Shown: positions 18,881 through 33,300, numbered from the stretch's first letter. The stretch: 64,000 nt of DNA from Vicugna pacos (GCF_048564905.1 NC_132992.1:95493001-95557000), one strand, 5' to 3'. Notes: generated from the sequence alone by a model not told the origin. Numbers and translations: made by a program.

Positions 18881-20399
18881 CACCCAGGTCCTCCCAGCTC
18901 AGATCCACATTTCACTCTGCTCTCCTGCCTCAACTCAGATCTCTAGTGCCTCCTGGCACTCCCAGTACTGGCTGGACAGGGATCAGATGGAGGTAGCTAG
19001 AGGTGGAAGCTGCCTGGCTGTCTTCCTGCAGGGCTGATGGACACCTCCCTGTGCACGCTCCCTCCTCTTTGCCAGGGCTCTCAGACTTTGCTTGCCCCTT
19101 GCCAGGTCCGGGAGAGGCTTGCTCTTGTAGGAGAGGGGGCCAGTTCCCCCTTCCACCTCAGGTTTCTGAAACAAGCGTCTCCCGGGGGGATTGGAATATA
19201 GGAACAGAGGGTGCCCCGGATGAGCACGGGGCAGGGGGTCGACACGGGGTGGACAGACCCGGACAAAAGGACTTGAGTCGTAGCCAAGGGTGAAGACGAA
19301 GGAGAGGGACTCTGTGTCTCTGGCCAGCGTAGCGGGGAAGGTGGGTACACGGGCTGACGGGAGAGGCAGTGAGGCCGGCTTGCAGGGCAGGCCCTGGCAG
19401 GTGCTGATAAGGGTCTGCTGTGTCCCCAGGTGTCGCCCTGCTTTGCCTCGTAGGAGGCAGGAGGCGGAGAGTTTGCCTTGTGCCTGCTTTTCTGATTGCC
19501 TGCGGCTCGAAACAATCCTTGCGTCCATGCTGTGTGGCTTAGACGGACCACGGGGAGGTGTGCAGGGCTCGGGGCCCCACGCTCAGCTCATACCTGGGTC
19601 CGCAAGCGGCTCCCCCATCACTGCCTTCTCCAGCGGTCTCCTTGGAGGCATCCGTCTGAACCGTGCAGGTGGGAGGGCAGCTCCTGGGGCTCCTGCTGGG
19701 CCACACCCCTGACCTCTCAGCTCCCCGAGCCTGCAGCTTTTAACCACAAAGCCCCTCCCCGTGCCCCGTCCAAGCAGAGTTTTATGACTGGGGCGCCATC
19801 AGTGACACCCAAGCCTGCCCCCCAGGCCCATCACACTGAGTGTGACGGAGGCAGAGTAGGGACTGGTTTCTTGACTCCTGCTGCACCCTACCTCCCACGG
19901 CAGAGACCACCCTGGGCTGAGACCCACCAGGACGGCAGGCAGGCTGCTCGGTGGGTGGTGATGGCAGCATGGTGGGTGCGCCCTGTGCTGGAGTGGAGCA
20001 GGGAGAGGAGCTGAGTCTATGGTTGGAGGATGGAGCTGTTGAGCAGTGTGGGGAGGCTGTGCGTTTACAGAAGGAGGAAACGCAGGACGGCCCCTGGGCA
20101 AGAGCCACAGACGGAGTTAGCCAACGACGGGCCAGGGCGCTGGCTGGGCCTTGCTCCCTCCGTTCCCTGGGTGCTGACGCTGTTATCACAGTGGTTGGCG
20201 GCTGATGGGCACGGGAGCCCGCAGCTCCCCTTGGAGGAAGGTGTGGGGAGCGAGAGGGGTCCAGAGGAGTGAGGGAGCAATGGAAGGCTGCGGCCCCGGG
20301 AGAGAATTTGTGTTAAACCACTCCCGGGGGCTCACAGATTTGCCTGCCGCTGAGGTCTGCTGTCCGGGTGGGACAGGAGGGAAGGGGGCAGGGCACCGC
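18881..20399. other. Unannotated spacer 5' of gamma unit
   Basis: Moderately GC-rich single-copy-looking DNA. No Ig domain, mobile element or RNA gene recognised. Confidence 0.4.
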
Positions 20400-20890
20400 C
20401 ATTGAAGGAATGACACGACGATTAGCACCAAGACGGTGGGAGACTCAACTCCCAGTAGATCTTGAGGCCCAAGATGGTGGAAGCGTTGACTTCCAGTTGG
20501 CCTTGAGCTTCACTATAGGCTCATTGTAATATACTAGCCTGGTAAATGGCGTTCCCACAGGGGCCAGGACAGTTCTGAGGCTGGCCATAAGGCTAACAAG
20601 TGGGTGGTGGCCCAAGACCTGGGAACCCCTGCCCCTTCCCCAAGGTGGCTGGAACGATCCTCCCACTAGTTAGCATGTGACGCTACTGAGCCCATGGGAA
20701 CCAGCACCCCCACTCCGCGTGGCCGCTCTCCCTGCTGAGCGGGACGCCCGTGCTCTGTCTACGGAGTGTGCATCTGTCTAAACAACCTACTTTTACTCAC
20801 CTATGGCTTGCTCTTGAATTCTGCCCCGTGTGAAGCCAAGGACCCTCCCTTGATGGGGTGCATCCCGGGGACTCACCTGGGACTTGGGAC
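20400..20890 (+). mobile_element. Probable solo LTR fossil (ERV, class I-like)
   Basis: The stretch from gccattgaaggaatgacac through cccaagacctgggaacccc to cctatggcttgctcttgaat and gtgaagccaaggaccctcc has the layout of a retroviral LTR with U3 and U5-like parts. No internal genes flank it, so it would be a broken solo LTR. Family and exact ends are uncertain; recognition is from memory of similar artiodactyl LTRs. Confidence 0.4.
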
Positions 20891-21503
20891 ACCGCCAGCG
20901 TCTTGAGCCCCAGTTTCCTGTATCACGGGGGCTTCTTCCATGGCCCACCTGCTCCAAGGCTGTCACTTGGTTGAGGCTCCAGCTCAGCTGACAAGCTGCA
21001 GTCAGGTGTGCGTTCCCCCAGCCCCTCACTGAGACGTGCAGCAGCCAGAGAAGAGGGCGTGGAGAGGGTCGGAGAGGGCCGGGATGTGGGTCTGGAACGC
21101 GTTGGCTGGCCTGGGCCGCCTCCCTCTGCTGCGTGTGGTGAACTAGGTGCCACAGATCCTGACGGGGGAAACTCACCTTCACGGCCAGGTGAAGCGCAAG
21201 GACCCTGGGCAGCACCGTATTTTTTCTTACAGGAAGCCAGCGTTTTGTCTCCCAAGGTGGAGAACGGCTCATGCTCCTCACAGCAGGACCACACGGAGGT
21301 GCCTTCCTGAGCAGCTCGAGTGCTGGGCACCCAGTGAGCAAGCCGAGTGGGGCCGCCCGCGGGAGGGATCCACTCTGCTTTCCAGCAGGTTTGTGACACT
21401 TGCTGCCGTTCAAATCCAGGATGCTGTTCCCTCTACGAGGCTCAATCGCTCGATGTACCGTTTAGGAAGAAACACGCTGTGTTGTGAACAGACCCAGTGC
21501 GTG
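20891..21503. other. Spacer between LTR fossil and duplicated block
   Basis: Nothing recognised. The high-identity duplication with the start of the window begins at 21504, but the window edge at 1 prevents seeing whether it extends into this stretch. Confidence 0.4.
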
Positions 21504-23857
21504 TAGCTGAACATTCCCACGTTGTACGTATGGAAGCACGTGCTTTAGACTTAATTAAGCATCGATGCTGGGCTCTTGAGCTGGCTTTCCAGTGCAGTTT
21601 AGACCCCCTCTTCAGGAACGCTGCTGAGTGCCTTGGACCTGCCCCCCCATCCCCTCTGGAGTCAGTCGGTTCCTGTGGGTTGGAAGAAGACTGCGTTGTG
21701 CCCCAGGGTGTGTTAGTCTCCAGGGGAACAGAATCCGTAGGATGTACCCCTATCTCTGTGTATATGGTCCGTATCTAGAAAGAGACTTGTCGTAAAGAAG
21801 TGACTGGCACCATGATGGTGGCTGGAGTCCATGATCTGCCGGGGCCCAGGCCGCTGACGTGGAGAGTTCAGGTCCAAAGGCCGTCTGCTGTCTTCCTGAG
21901 AGAGGATGCCTGGAGGGACGTTGTTTGAGATCTTGCATGTCAGAGGATGCCTTTATCCTACCTTTACACTTTATCCTTGGTTTGGGTGTAAATTCTGTTA
22001 GAAATAATTTTTCTGCAGATGGTTTAAGGCCATTTGATTGCATGTCCCCCTCAGTGACAGAACATTCTAGAAGCACCAAAGGAGCTCAGACAAGGGAGTG
22101 ACCTCTCCCTGCCCATGCCCACCTCTGAGGGCTCGACTGGAGTGAAGGTAACTTGATGGAGAAGGGGCTCTTTTCACCAAGTGGTGGTGGAGCACCTGCA
22201 TCCCAGCAGGAAACGAGCTGAGGCGCATGCTCACACTGGTCATGAAGTTAACTCACAGTGGGTCATTGACCTCAATGCAAAAAAGGGAACTATGGGAATC
22301 TAGGTGACCTTGACTTCGGCGAAGAGTCAGTAGGTACAACACCAAAAGCGCATTCCACGGAAAAGAAGTCACTAGCTGAACTTAACTGAAGTGGAAATGC
22401 CTGCCTGTGGAAGACACTGTCGAGAGAATGAAAGGCAGGCCATGGACTGGGAGAATCACACATTTGCAAACCTCGTATCTGATGAAGGACTCGTGTCCGC
22501 AATATGCGGAGAAGTGTTAAAAGTCCACAACAAGGAAACAAACGACCCAGTCAAAAGTGACTAAAAGCCCTGGACAGACCTCTCACCTAAGAAGACTCAC
22601 AGATGCAGAGAAGGAAGCACAAGTTTCCTCCACATCCGACGTCGTTGGAGGCTGTAAGCGAAAACAAGGAAGACCACCACGCAGCTGTTAGAACGGTGGA
22701 CGTCCAGAAGCAACACCGAAACCCGGCACCTCCCGACGCTGGTGAGGGTGTGGGGCAGCAGGAGGCCTCCTCCGCTGCGGGTGGGTGCAAACGGGAAGAG
22801 CCCGTCTGCAGGAGAGCTCGGCAGTTTCTCCAGAATCTAAACCTAATCTTGCCATACAACCCGGCAACTGCATTCCTAGATACTCACCTGTTCAAATGGG
22901 CTGAAAACTCATGTCCACCCCAAATCTGTGCAGCGATGTGTATGGTTTATACATGTCTACAGATGCTTCATTCGTAGCTTAATTCAAACTTGGATGCGCA
23001 CAGGATGTCCCTCAGTAGGTGAGTGGATGCATCCAGGCAGAGGAACAGGATTGCAGAATAAAAAGGACGAAGCCGTCTGTGAAGAACTGATTTTTTTCAT
23101 CATTGTATAGCATCCTTCTGGGTCTCTTATGACTGTTTTTACCTTCAAGTCTATTTTGTCCAAGTGTACGCATCCTTGCTTCCTTTTGTTTGCCTTTTCC
23201 ATGGAGTACGTTTTTCCATCCCTTCGTGACCAGCCTACATGTGTCCTTAAGCCTAAAGTGAGTGCCTTGTGTTGGCACAGATCTGGGCCTTGCTTGTTAT
23301 CCACTCAGCCACTGTATATCTTTTGCTCTGATAATGTAATCCATTTACATTTAAGGTAATTGTGGCAGGGAAAGGCCTATTATCACTGTTGTTTTTAATA
23401 GTTCTCTGCCTGTCTTGTAGTGAACTTGTTCCTCTATTCCTTCTTGCTTCTTTCTTTTGTGCTTCATTGATTTTTTGTGGTGATACCCTTTGATTCTGCC
23501 GTGATTCAATAGGTATAAATTTTCAGTTATGCAGAATGAGATCTATTCCGAGGCTCCGTGTGTAACATTGTGCTGACGGTTTACAACACTGCATTGTGCA
23601 CCCAGATACTTGTTAAGAGAGTAGATTTCGTGATAAGGGCTCTTCACATACATGTGCTGCTCCCCCATCCCAATAAACCCAAAGCACAAGGAAACTTTTA
23701 GAGGAATGGATATATCGACTACCCTGACAGTAACGATGGTTTCACAGGTGTCTGCATATGTGCAAACTCAGATGTACCTCGAATATATGCATTTATTTTG
23801 TGTATCAATTGTATCTCAACAAAGCTGTTGAAAAAAGAAGTTAGTAGGAGAAGCAAT

Positions 23858-23935
23858 GGGGGGAGGGTATTGATCAATGATAGAGCGTGTGCTTAGCATG
23901 CATGAGGTCCTTGGTTCAATCCCCAGTATCTCCAT
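23858..23935 (+). mobile_element. Camelid tRNA-derived SINE (vic-1 type), duplicate
   Basis: Second copy of the SINE at 2355-2432, duplicated with its surroundings and not a separate insertion. Confidence 0.75.
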
Positions 23936-25342
23936 GAAGGAAAACTAATTACCCTCCCATAGTCCCCCAAAGTAAGAAACGACCATTAAAAACGAAGAAG
24001 AAATGAGCCATTGAGGCACAAAAGGACATGGGGAAATGACAATGCGCATTGCTAAGTGAAAGGGGCCAACCGGAGAAGGTTATGCTCGCTGTGAGATTCC
24101 TACTACACGGTATTTGAAGGAGCTCACCTATGGAGACAATGAGAAGGCGAGTGGCTGCCAGGAGTTTGTGTGGGAGGGGTGGGGAATGAGGCGGTGAGGT
24201 ACAGGGGGTCTTCAAGGCAGTGAAATTGTAGTGTGTGTTGCTGAAATGGTGGACCGATGGGCAGCAGCCTGAACAGTGTACCTGATCAAGGCAGTTCCAT
24301 GGACAGCAGCCTCGGGGCCTCTGGATGCAAATGACACCATGCATTTGTCAAAACTCATAGAATTGTGCAGATAATAGTGAGCCATGGTGTTGCCTATGGA
24401 CTTCAGTTAATCATAATGTATTAACTTGGTTCATCACTTCTGACAAATGTAGCACACTGGAGTAAGATATTCACAACAGGTGAAACTGGGTGTATGTGTG
24501 GGGCACTGGAATTTATGGAGCTCTGTGGACTTTCTGTTAGCCTGAAACTACCCTAAAAGGGCAAAGTCTGTTTAATCTAAAAATATCATTACTCCGTGCA
24601 GAGCAGCAGAAGCAGGACCGTGGACAGTAGCTGAAACAGCCTGCTAGTCCGCGTCAGGACCACGGACAGCGGCCTGGAAGGCCTTGGGTACACACATGGC
24701 TCAGCCATTGCCTGACGTGGAAAAGGCCTCATGGACAGCAAATGGGCCCTGTGGAACGCAAGGTAGTTTCAGAGGAAGAACGCAGCCTGGACCAGCGTCC
24801 CAAGACCTCGTGTGTCTCGGGGCAGGAGCCATGTCCATCTTCGTAACCTGAGTACTCTTCTTGGCCCAATGTCTTGGAGTCACGCCCCACAGAGAAGCAT
24901 GATTGATCCCAAGTGTGGTGGGTGGAATTTGAAGATGGTTCCTTATTTTGATATGAATTTGTGTATATACATAGATTTAAGTTAAATACACTTCACTGAG
25001 AAAGTTATATTAGTTTCGGGTGGACAACATACAAAATGGTGATTGAATACTTTTAGAGAGTACATTCCACTTGAAGTTATTAGAAGCACTGACTATACTC
25101 CCTGTGCTGTACAATACATCTGGGTAGGCTTTTTTTTTATACATTGTAGTTGTGTTGCTTATTTCTCTGTCCTTATGTTGCCCCTTCCCCCTCCCCTCTG
25201 TGCACTGGTAACCACTAATATTATCAGTCTATCTGTGTTCTGTTTCTCTTTTGTTACATTTATCTCTCCTTCAATTCTAAATGGTAAATTTTTTTGGGTA
25301 GTGTCTCCTACTTTGTAGACTTTTTCCGTGCAGCATTTGAAA

Positions 25343-26330
25343 TGTAGCATGACTCTCTTGTCCAGACTGCAGGGTGTTTACAGAAAAATCAACTGATAAC
25401 TTTGTGTTGGTTCCTTGTATGTGACTCTTTAATGTTCTCTTTTTGTTTTCAAAATTCTCTCTTTATCTTTAACTTTTGCCAGTTTAATTGTGTTATGTCT
25501 TGGTGTGGGTCTCTTTGGGTTCTCATTGTTTGGGACTCTTTATGCTTCCTCTACCTGTAAATCTCATTGTTTCTTCATGTTTGGAAAGTTTTCTGCCATA
25601 AATTTATGAAGTACACATCACGTGTTTTCTATCTCTCTTCTCCTTCTGGGACCCCTACCATGCCCATGTTAGTACAGTTGATGTAGTTCCATAGATCCCT
25701 TAAACTGCTGTCATTTAAAAAATTTTTTTTCTTTTTGTAGTTCTGACTGGGTAATTTCCATTATTCTACCTTCCAGATCACTTATGGGATCTTCAGTATC
25801 ACCTAATCTGCTGTTATTTCCTTCCAGTGTTTTAAATTTCAGTTATTGTATTCTTCAGGTGAGTGATTATCTTTTTATATTTTCTAGTTCCTTGTAAAAA
25901 CCATCACTGTGTTCATCTATTTTTTTCCCCAATTTAGTTAGCATTCATATTACTAATGCTTTCAAGCTGCCCATTCCTCAGGGAGGGCCTTCAAGCCCAT
26001 GATATCTCTCCCTGTCCTGTGTCCGCTCCTACAGATGAGGTTCCAACCTGACTACTCCACTTCCCTTTCTAAATGACTTATTGTGGACCTGTCTTTAGAT
26101 TCTTGGCCTGTCTTTCTGCTAATCTCCAGTTTATTTTCAGTGAAAGGTGCTCCACACATAGATGTAATTTGAATGTGTTCCTTGTGGGTGGTGGGCTCCA
26201 TGTCCTGCTACCCCACCATCTCCATCTCCTCCTGCATACTTTTCTTTTATTTCCCCTCATCCTCATTCCCTTATCATCTGACATAAGATGTATTAGTGGT
26301 GATATTTCATATCTCAGCTATAAGCTGTAG
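25343..26330 (-). mobile_element. L1 fragment, antisense, AT-rich copy
   Basis: Antisense L1 5'-region-like sequence (cttctccttctgggacccct; gtgttcatctattttttt). It is the homologue of 3840-4830 and looks closer to standard L1 composition than that copy. Confidence 0.6.
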
Positions 26331-26959
26331 GATATCCAAAGTTGAGTGTTATTCATCAACAGAAGAAGTGAACATCAGCCAAAGATATTTCATGTGATAT
26401 ATTAGACTTCAATCTTCTTTTTTGGAGGAGGAATTGGCATGTTTTAAATTTTAGGTGGAATAATTTCACTGTAGTAGGTGGAAAACAAACAATATTGCTG
26501 TTTAAAGAGAATTGGAAGATACAAGTGGTCCAAAGTGGCTGACAAGGAGTGGATTGTGGTGTTTTTTTTTCTATGCCAAGTTAGCTAAGCTTTAACCAGA
26601 TTTCTTAGCCTTTTTGTGTATCTCCCTAGATTAGGGCTGATCACAAGAGAAGTCTTCAGTTTTTGGAGAGCAAACCGAAGGGACAGTCCATATGCTTGGA
26701 AGGCTGGTACAGAGCCTCAGGTCCTGCTACAGGCTGTGAATGTTGTCACTGACCTGCATAGTTGTGCTGTCAGTGTGGAGAAGCTGCTCCTCCAGCTCCT
26801 GCTGCCCCCTCAGGTGGTCCAGTCCTGGTCCAGGCGGGTGTGCAGCTCCATCCTGATGTCACCAGTTTCTTCCACAGGGAGAGACACAGGCTCTAGATCT
26901 TTCTGAAGGGTTTCAGTTTTCTTTATGGGTCAGTTTTCTCTTACTTTCTCCTGCTTAAA

Positions 26960-28385
26960 AATTTTTTTATTGCCATAAGTTGCACATAACAAAATTACCA
27001 AGGTTTAATTAAATCTTTCTAAGTGTTCAGTTCAAGGATATTAAATACATTCATAAAGTGAAATCATGACCACCTATGTTTCCATAACTCTTTTCATCTT
27101 GTAAAATTGAAACTCTATACCCTTAAACAATAATCCCCTTTTCTCACCCTGGTGCAACCATTATTCTATTTTCTGTGTCCTTGGATTAAGTGACTCTAAG
27201 TACCTCATATAAGCGGAATCGTACAGTATTTATCTTCTTGCAACTGGCTTATTTTACTTAGTAGAATGTCTTCAAGTTTCATCCATGTTGTTACATATAT
27301 CATAATTTACTTGTTTTTAAAGAGGGAGTAATTTTCCATTGTACATATAGACCACATTTTCCTCATCCATTCATCTGTTGATGGATGTTTAAGTTGCTTG
27401 CTCATTTCAGGTATTGTGAATAATATTGTTGTGAACATGAGTATTCAGGTGTCTCTTCAAGACACAGCTTTGCATTTTTTTTGGTATATACCCAGAACTG
27501 AAATTGGTGGAAGTATGGTAGTTTTTTAAAAATATTTTTTGAGGAAATTCCAAACTGTTTTCCTCATTGGCTATGCCATTTTACATTCTCTCCAACAGTG
27601 CAAAAGGGTTCCAATTTCTCCCTATCCTCACCAACATTTGTTATCTTCTGTTTTTTAAAAATAGTAGCCATTGTACTATGGCCATACCACCCTGAATGCA
27701 CCCGATCTTATTTAAAAATATTAGCCATTCAAATGTGCATGCTTGAGGTGGTATCTCATTTTTTGGATTTGCATTTCTCTAATGATTAGTGATGTTAAGC
27801 AACTTTCCATGTGCTTGTTGACTTTTTGTATGTTTTCTTTGGAGAAATATTTATTCAAATATCTTGCCCACTTTTGCATCAGGTTAGTTTTTTTTGTTAG
27901 TGTTGAATTTTTGAAGATTTTGGGATCAGTTTTTAAAACTATTTATGCAAAAATATCACTGGGAATTTGGTCAGGTTGCATTGATTCTGTAGGTCACTTT
28001 GGGTAGTACAGGTATCCTACAACAGCTAGTCTTCAGGAACATGAGATGTGCTTCCATTTATTTATGTTCTGTTCAAATTATTCCAGCAATATTTTGTAGT
28101 TTTTATTGTACAAGTCTTTCACCTTTTTGGTTATGTTAATTTCTAAGTATTTTATTCTTTTTGATGCTATTATAAATGGATTTTTTGGTAATTTTCTTTT
28201 CCGACTGTTCATTGTTTGTGTATAGAAATGCAACTGATTTTTTGTGTTGACTTTGTATCCTAACACTTTGCTAAATTCATTCATTAGTTCTAACAGTTTT
28301 TAAAAATACAGCATCTTTAGGGTTTTCTGCATATAAATTTATACCATCTGTGAACAGAGATAATTTTATATCTAGTTTTATTATC
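26960..28385 (-). mobile_element. Old L1 fragments (3' region and ORF2), antisense
   Basis: Antisense L1: 27230-27480 resembles 3' L1M (cattcatctgttgatggatg), and 28078-28284 encodes an ORF2 stretch on the minus strand (NEFSKVLGYKVNTKNQ, then ASKRIKYLEINITKKVKD), the segment just after the reverse-transcriptase core. Open reading is short and broken, so it is inactive. Confidence 0.75.
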
Positions 28386-30370
28386 TTCTTTTAATAACAT
28401 TTTTATTGATTTATAATCATTTTACAATGTTGTGTCAAATTCCAGTGTTCAGCACAATTTTTCAGTCACGCATGGACATATACATACTCATTGTCACATT
28501 TTTTTCTCTGTGAGCTACCATAACATTTTGTGTATATTTCCCTGTGCTATACAGTATAATTTCGTCTATCTATTCTACAATTTTGAAATCCCAGTCTATC
28601 CCTTCCCACCCTCTGCCTCCCTGGCAGCCACAAGTCTGTATTCTATGTCTATAAGTCTATTTCTGTCCTGTATTTACACTTTGTTTTGTTTGTTTGTTTG
28701 TTTGTTTGTTTTTGTTTTTTAGATTCCACATATGAGTGATCTCATATGGTATTTTTCTTTCTCTTTCTGGCTTACTTCACTTAGAATGACATTCTCCAGG
28801 AGCATCCATGTTGCTGCAAATGGCGTTATGTTGTCGATTTTTATGGCTGAGTAGTATTCCATTGTATAAATATATCACTTCTTCTTTATCCAGTCTCCTG
28901 TTGATGGACATTTAGGCTGTTTCCATGTTTTGGCTATTGTAAATAGTGCTGCTATGAACGTCGGGGTGCAGGTGTCATCCTGAAGTAGGATTCCTTCTGG
29001 ATACAAGCCCAGGAGTGGGATTCCTGGGTCATATGGTAAGTCTATTCCTAGTCTTTTGAGGAATCCCCACACTGTTTTCCATAGTGGCTGCACCAAACTG
29101 CATTCCCACCAGTAGTGTAGGAGGGTTCCCCTTTCTCCATAGCCTCTCCAGCATTTGTCATTTGTGGATTTTTGAATGATGGCCATTCTGACTGGTGTGA
29201 GGTGATACCTCGTTATAGTTTTGATTTACATTTCTTTGATAATTAGTGATATTGAGCATTTTTTCATGTGCCTGTTGATCATTTGTGTTTCTTCCTTGAA
29301 GAATTGCTTCTTTAGGTCTTCTGCCAATTTTTGGATTAGGCTGTTTGTTTTTTTCTTATTAAGTCATATGAGCTGCTTATATATTCCAGAGATCAAGCCT
29401 ATGTCAGTTTCGTTTGCAAAAATTTTCTCCCATTCCGTAGGTTGTCTTTTTGTTTTACTTATGGTTTCCTTTGCTGTGCAGGAGCTTGCAAGTTTCATTA
29501 GGTCCCATTGGTTAATTCTTGCTTTTATTTCTATTGCTTGAGTAGACTGTCATAGGAGAACATTTTTGAGATGTATGTGAGATAATGTTTTGCCTATATT
29601 TTCTTCTAGGAGATTTATTGTACCTTGTCTTATGTTCAAGTCTTTGATCCATTTTGAGTTTATTTTTGTGTATGGTGTAAGGAAGTGTTCTAGCTTCATT
29701 GATTTACGTGCTGCTGTCCAGTTTTCCCAACATCATTTGCTGAAGAGACTGTCTTTATTCCATTGTATATTCTTTCCTCCTTTGAGGAGATTAGTTGACC
29801 AAAAGCTTGTGGCTTCATTTCTGGGCTCTCTATTCTGTTCCATTGGTCTATACATCTGTTTTTGTACCAATACCATGCTGTCTTCATGACTGCAGCTCTA
29901 TAGTATTGTCTGAAGTCTGGAAGAGTTATTCCTCCAGCCCCTTTCTTTTTCTTCAGTAATGCTTTGGCAATTCTAGGCCTTTGATGGTTCCATATAAATT
30001 TTATTATGACTTGTTCTAGTTCTGTGAAATATGTCCTGGGTAATTTGATAGGGATTGCATTAAATCTGTAGACTGCCTTGGGCAGTGTGACCATTTTAAC
30101 AATATTGATTCTTCCAATCCAGGAGCATGGGATATCTTTCCATTTTTTAAAGTCTTCTTTAATTTCCTTCATCAATGGCATATAGTTTTCTGTGTATAAT
30201 TCTTTCACTTCTTTGGTTAGATTTATTCCTAGGTATTTTATTATTTTGGATACTATTTTAAAGGGGATTGTTTCTTTACTTTCTTTTTCTGTTGATTCAT
30301 CGTTAGTATAAAGAAATGCAACTGACTTTTGAACGTTAATCTTGTAACCTGCTACCTTGCTGACTTTCTC
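28386..30370 (-). mobile_element. Younger 5'-truncated L1 (ORF2 C-terminal half and 3' UTR)
   Basis: The 3' UTR occupies about 28390-28860 (plus strand tacaatgttgtgtcaaattc; a (TTTG)n tract at 28682-28712). ORF2 follows upstream on the minus strand: 28875-29186 encodes [18 protein letters not shown] and [14 protein letters not shown], and 29696-30208 encodes [31 protein letters not shown] and [14 protein letters not shown]. The endonuclease and most of the RT domain are missing, so it is dead on arrival. A related 3' UTR lies at 35755-36310, suggesting a camelid-lineage L1 family. Confidence 0.85.
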
Positions 30371-33300
30371 TCAGCATACGCAGCCACTTTCTAGTTTTCC
30401 CTATAAGTATAGTTGCCTTTGAATATCTTAGTTTTTGACTTTTGGTTCCCAAAAGGGAAAAAAGAGAAAAATAAAGATGAGAAAAGAGGAAGATGAAGGC
30501 AGTTTCAGCCCTTTAAATCCCCTGGAAGTCACTTCAGCCAGAGAGTTGTCTTATAGCAATGAGGTAGGTACAACAGCTGTGGAAGCCCTCCTCTTTATTG
30601 GCACCTCTGTGATCAGAAGTAGCAATTAGTGAGTGGAGCACAGATCTCTGATATTTGGAGGACTGCATCCTTTTTGCCACTCCTGGTTTCTTCAGAGCTG
30701 CGTGCAAGTTGCCCTGGGAATATGTGCACTGCTTTCTGCCATAGGAATGGGGCTAGGGGTTGGTTAGCTTCTTCTGTGCTAAGAGACAAAATTGACCAAA
30801 AATTAACTACCATGTACTATGCAAGACTTTATCTGTAACTTGCAAGCCTTCAATGGACTTCAGAGTTCCAAATGTTTACATGACATAGATTGTGCCAGTG
30901 CAGCTGTCTAGGTGCTTCCTACTCTCCTATCTTCTTAGACTTCTCTCTCTTCCCTACTTTTCAGCCAGATTTCCTTCACAACTGCCTGTCTTGATGAAGC
31001 ACAGCACCTTCAGACCATCTGACAGATTCAGAGGCAAGAGCCGTCCATAGACCTCATTGGCCCCCCTTCAGGGTCTTTGGTCAGTGACTTCTTTCTAATT
31101 CTAGAGTGGATCCCTCAGGACTTTACTTGCCCAACTGATCCCACAGTTGTGCAGAATCTAATTCCTCATATCATCTATTCCGTATCACTCCTGGTGACCC
31201 TGCACTTCCAAAAGAGCCCTAACTGAACCAAAAGATTCACTATATGTATTTTCTTGTGTATACACACAAGGGATTCACTCTATTATTTATCTGTGAGTGA
31301 AATATGAAATTATGCAACATTTGAAAGCAATGGTAGGTAAACTTTTTTCCAAACTGACTTTTTCAATGTGACTTTCCAGCAGCAATGTTTGAAAGAGTCT
31401 GTGAATCTACATCCTAACACCTGGTATGGTCAGACTTCTTAGTTTCTGCCAGTATCATTTTACTAAGATGATAATTTATTCTGCTCTTGATTTGAATTCC
31501 TTCTGATTGTTAATGAAGTTGACATCTTTTTATATGATTATTGGCCTAATTTGATTCTTACTTCTGAAATGTCTATTGATGTCTTTTGGCCAGTGTTTTC
31601 TATTGGGTTATTTGTCATTTTCTCTTGATTTGTAGTAGTTGCTTACATGTTATTGATAACATTCCTTTGTCACTTATAGGTGTTGCAAATATATTTTCCC
31701 AGGTTGAAACTGGTCTTTTCATTTTCATTAAATGCACTTTTGTAAACAGTCCCTTTGTAAAGAAACCGTTCTTGAATTATCATTATGGGACATAGGTAGC
31801 AAGGTAGGGTGCACCTTTTGCAATATAGCTTTTGAGAGGCATGAGAGCAGTCATAATTATAAAGCTGGTGGAAAATGTGATAACTATAGAATAGTGGGGT
31901 ATCTTGGTTAGTGTTGAGTGAAATTGAAACAGTAAAGAAAGAAAATGTCAGCCTCGGGTCAGCCCCCAATCTCCCACCTTCCTTGTAAACTCAGGGAACA
32001 GTGTGGAAATCAGAAATTCTCCATGATAGTGTTTAAATAGTAACCATCTCCTGCAGCCAGAGGGCAAACAGTACTGAAAATTAGGCCCAATACTTAATTG
32101 TTAGAGTAGTAGGATTACAAAGAAGGTTGAACTCAAAAGCTCCAAAGCTTCTTCCACTAAGAAAAGGGCACGATAGTGAAAAAATAGGGCCCTAAGACCT
32201 GGATGAGTACTTTTGCCTGGGGTCTGAGGCCATGCAAAAAATGGAAATGGAGGTTTAGGCTGTTCTGGCAGGTGGAGAGCACTGTCCTGCAGAAGTGCTG
32301 GCTAGGGTCGAGGGAAACACAAAAAAAGATGATGAAAATCATTAAAGGCTTAATTGTACTATTGTTACACCATAACTAAATATTTTTGGCTCTGAAAATG
32401 TGTTGTATCTTCCTTTATGGCCATGATATAGTATAATGTGTGAATGTTTCACAGGCTCAGAACAAGTGTGCCTTCTGTAGCTGTTCTTTCCAAGGTCTGC
32501 ATATGCGCAGCAGGTCAAATTTGTAGAGTATTTTGTTCAAATCAAGTGCATCATTATTAGTATTTTGTCTGCTTGTACTATAAGTTACTAAAAGGTAAAT
32601 GTTAACACATTACACCGTAACTGAATTTACATAATTCTTCCTCTAGCTCTGACAATTTTTAAATTTTACATTTTAAAGCTCTGTTTTAGGTGCATAAACA
32701 TTTAGAATTGCATCATCCCACTTAATCTCCATTAATGCTTTTTGCCTTACAGTCTGTTTTGTCTGAGATTACTACAGTGACAGCAGCTTTCCTTTGACTA
32801 ATGTTTGCATAGTATGTCTTTTATCATCCTATACTTTCAAACTTTCTGTGGCCTTGTGTTTTGTATTTCTCTTTTGTAAACACTATTGGGTTAGCTTAAT
32901 CAGCTTAATATTTTATATTACATTTATATTATATATAACATATATAAAATATTATATACATATATTTCAGCCCCCCCCCAAAAAACTTTGAGCATTTTAG
33001 TCCATTTGATTTTGAGTCATATTTGAGCTTACTTTACCGGAGTTCGCTAAGCTTCTTGGATGTGCAGATTCATATATTTCATCAAATTTGGGAAGTTTTT
33101 GGCCACTACTTACTCTCTCTCTCTGTATCTGCATGTGTTGAAAATGTGAATTCTGACAGATGCATACAATCCAGCCCCAAATCACATGATCCATTCTAGT
33201 TTTCTTCCTTTTGATCTTCGTAACTCTCTTCTCTTTTGTCTGTGCTTCTCAGTATATTCACTTATTTCATCAGTTCCCTTGTGAGCTACCAACCTCCCCT

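Larger units (their letters stand above)
21504..27610. repeat. Proximal copy of duplicated L1-rich block
   Basis: Partner of 1-6190. Bases 21504 to about 25446 are almost identical to 1-3943, including the nested L1 mosaic, LTR fragment and SINE. Beyond 25446 similarity drops abruptly while alignment continues (for example tgtcttggtgtgggtctct, in both), and this side keeps the AT-rich L1-like composition. Its single copy of the motif at about 26850 shows that the 90-bp duplication at 5311-5490 arose in the other copy. Confidence 0.85.

Noticed and set aside
18031-19037. Open frames of 208-321 residues with SCQLRSSVHPHPPS repeats
   Set aside because: Produced by the 64-bp minisatellite, whose period cycles through all three frames.
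29696-30208. A 170-residue host gene
   Set aside because: It is the C-terminal part of L1 ORF2 (GGITLPDF and AWYWYKNR motifs) in a 5'-truncated LINE.
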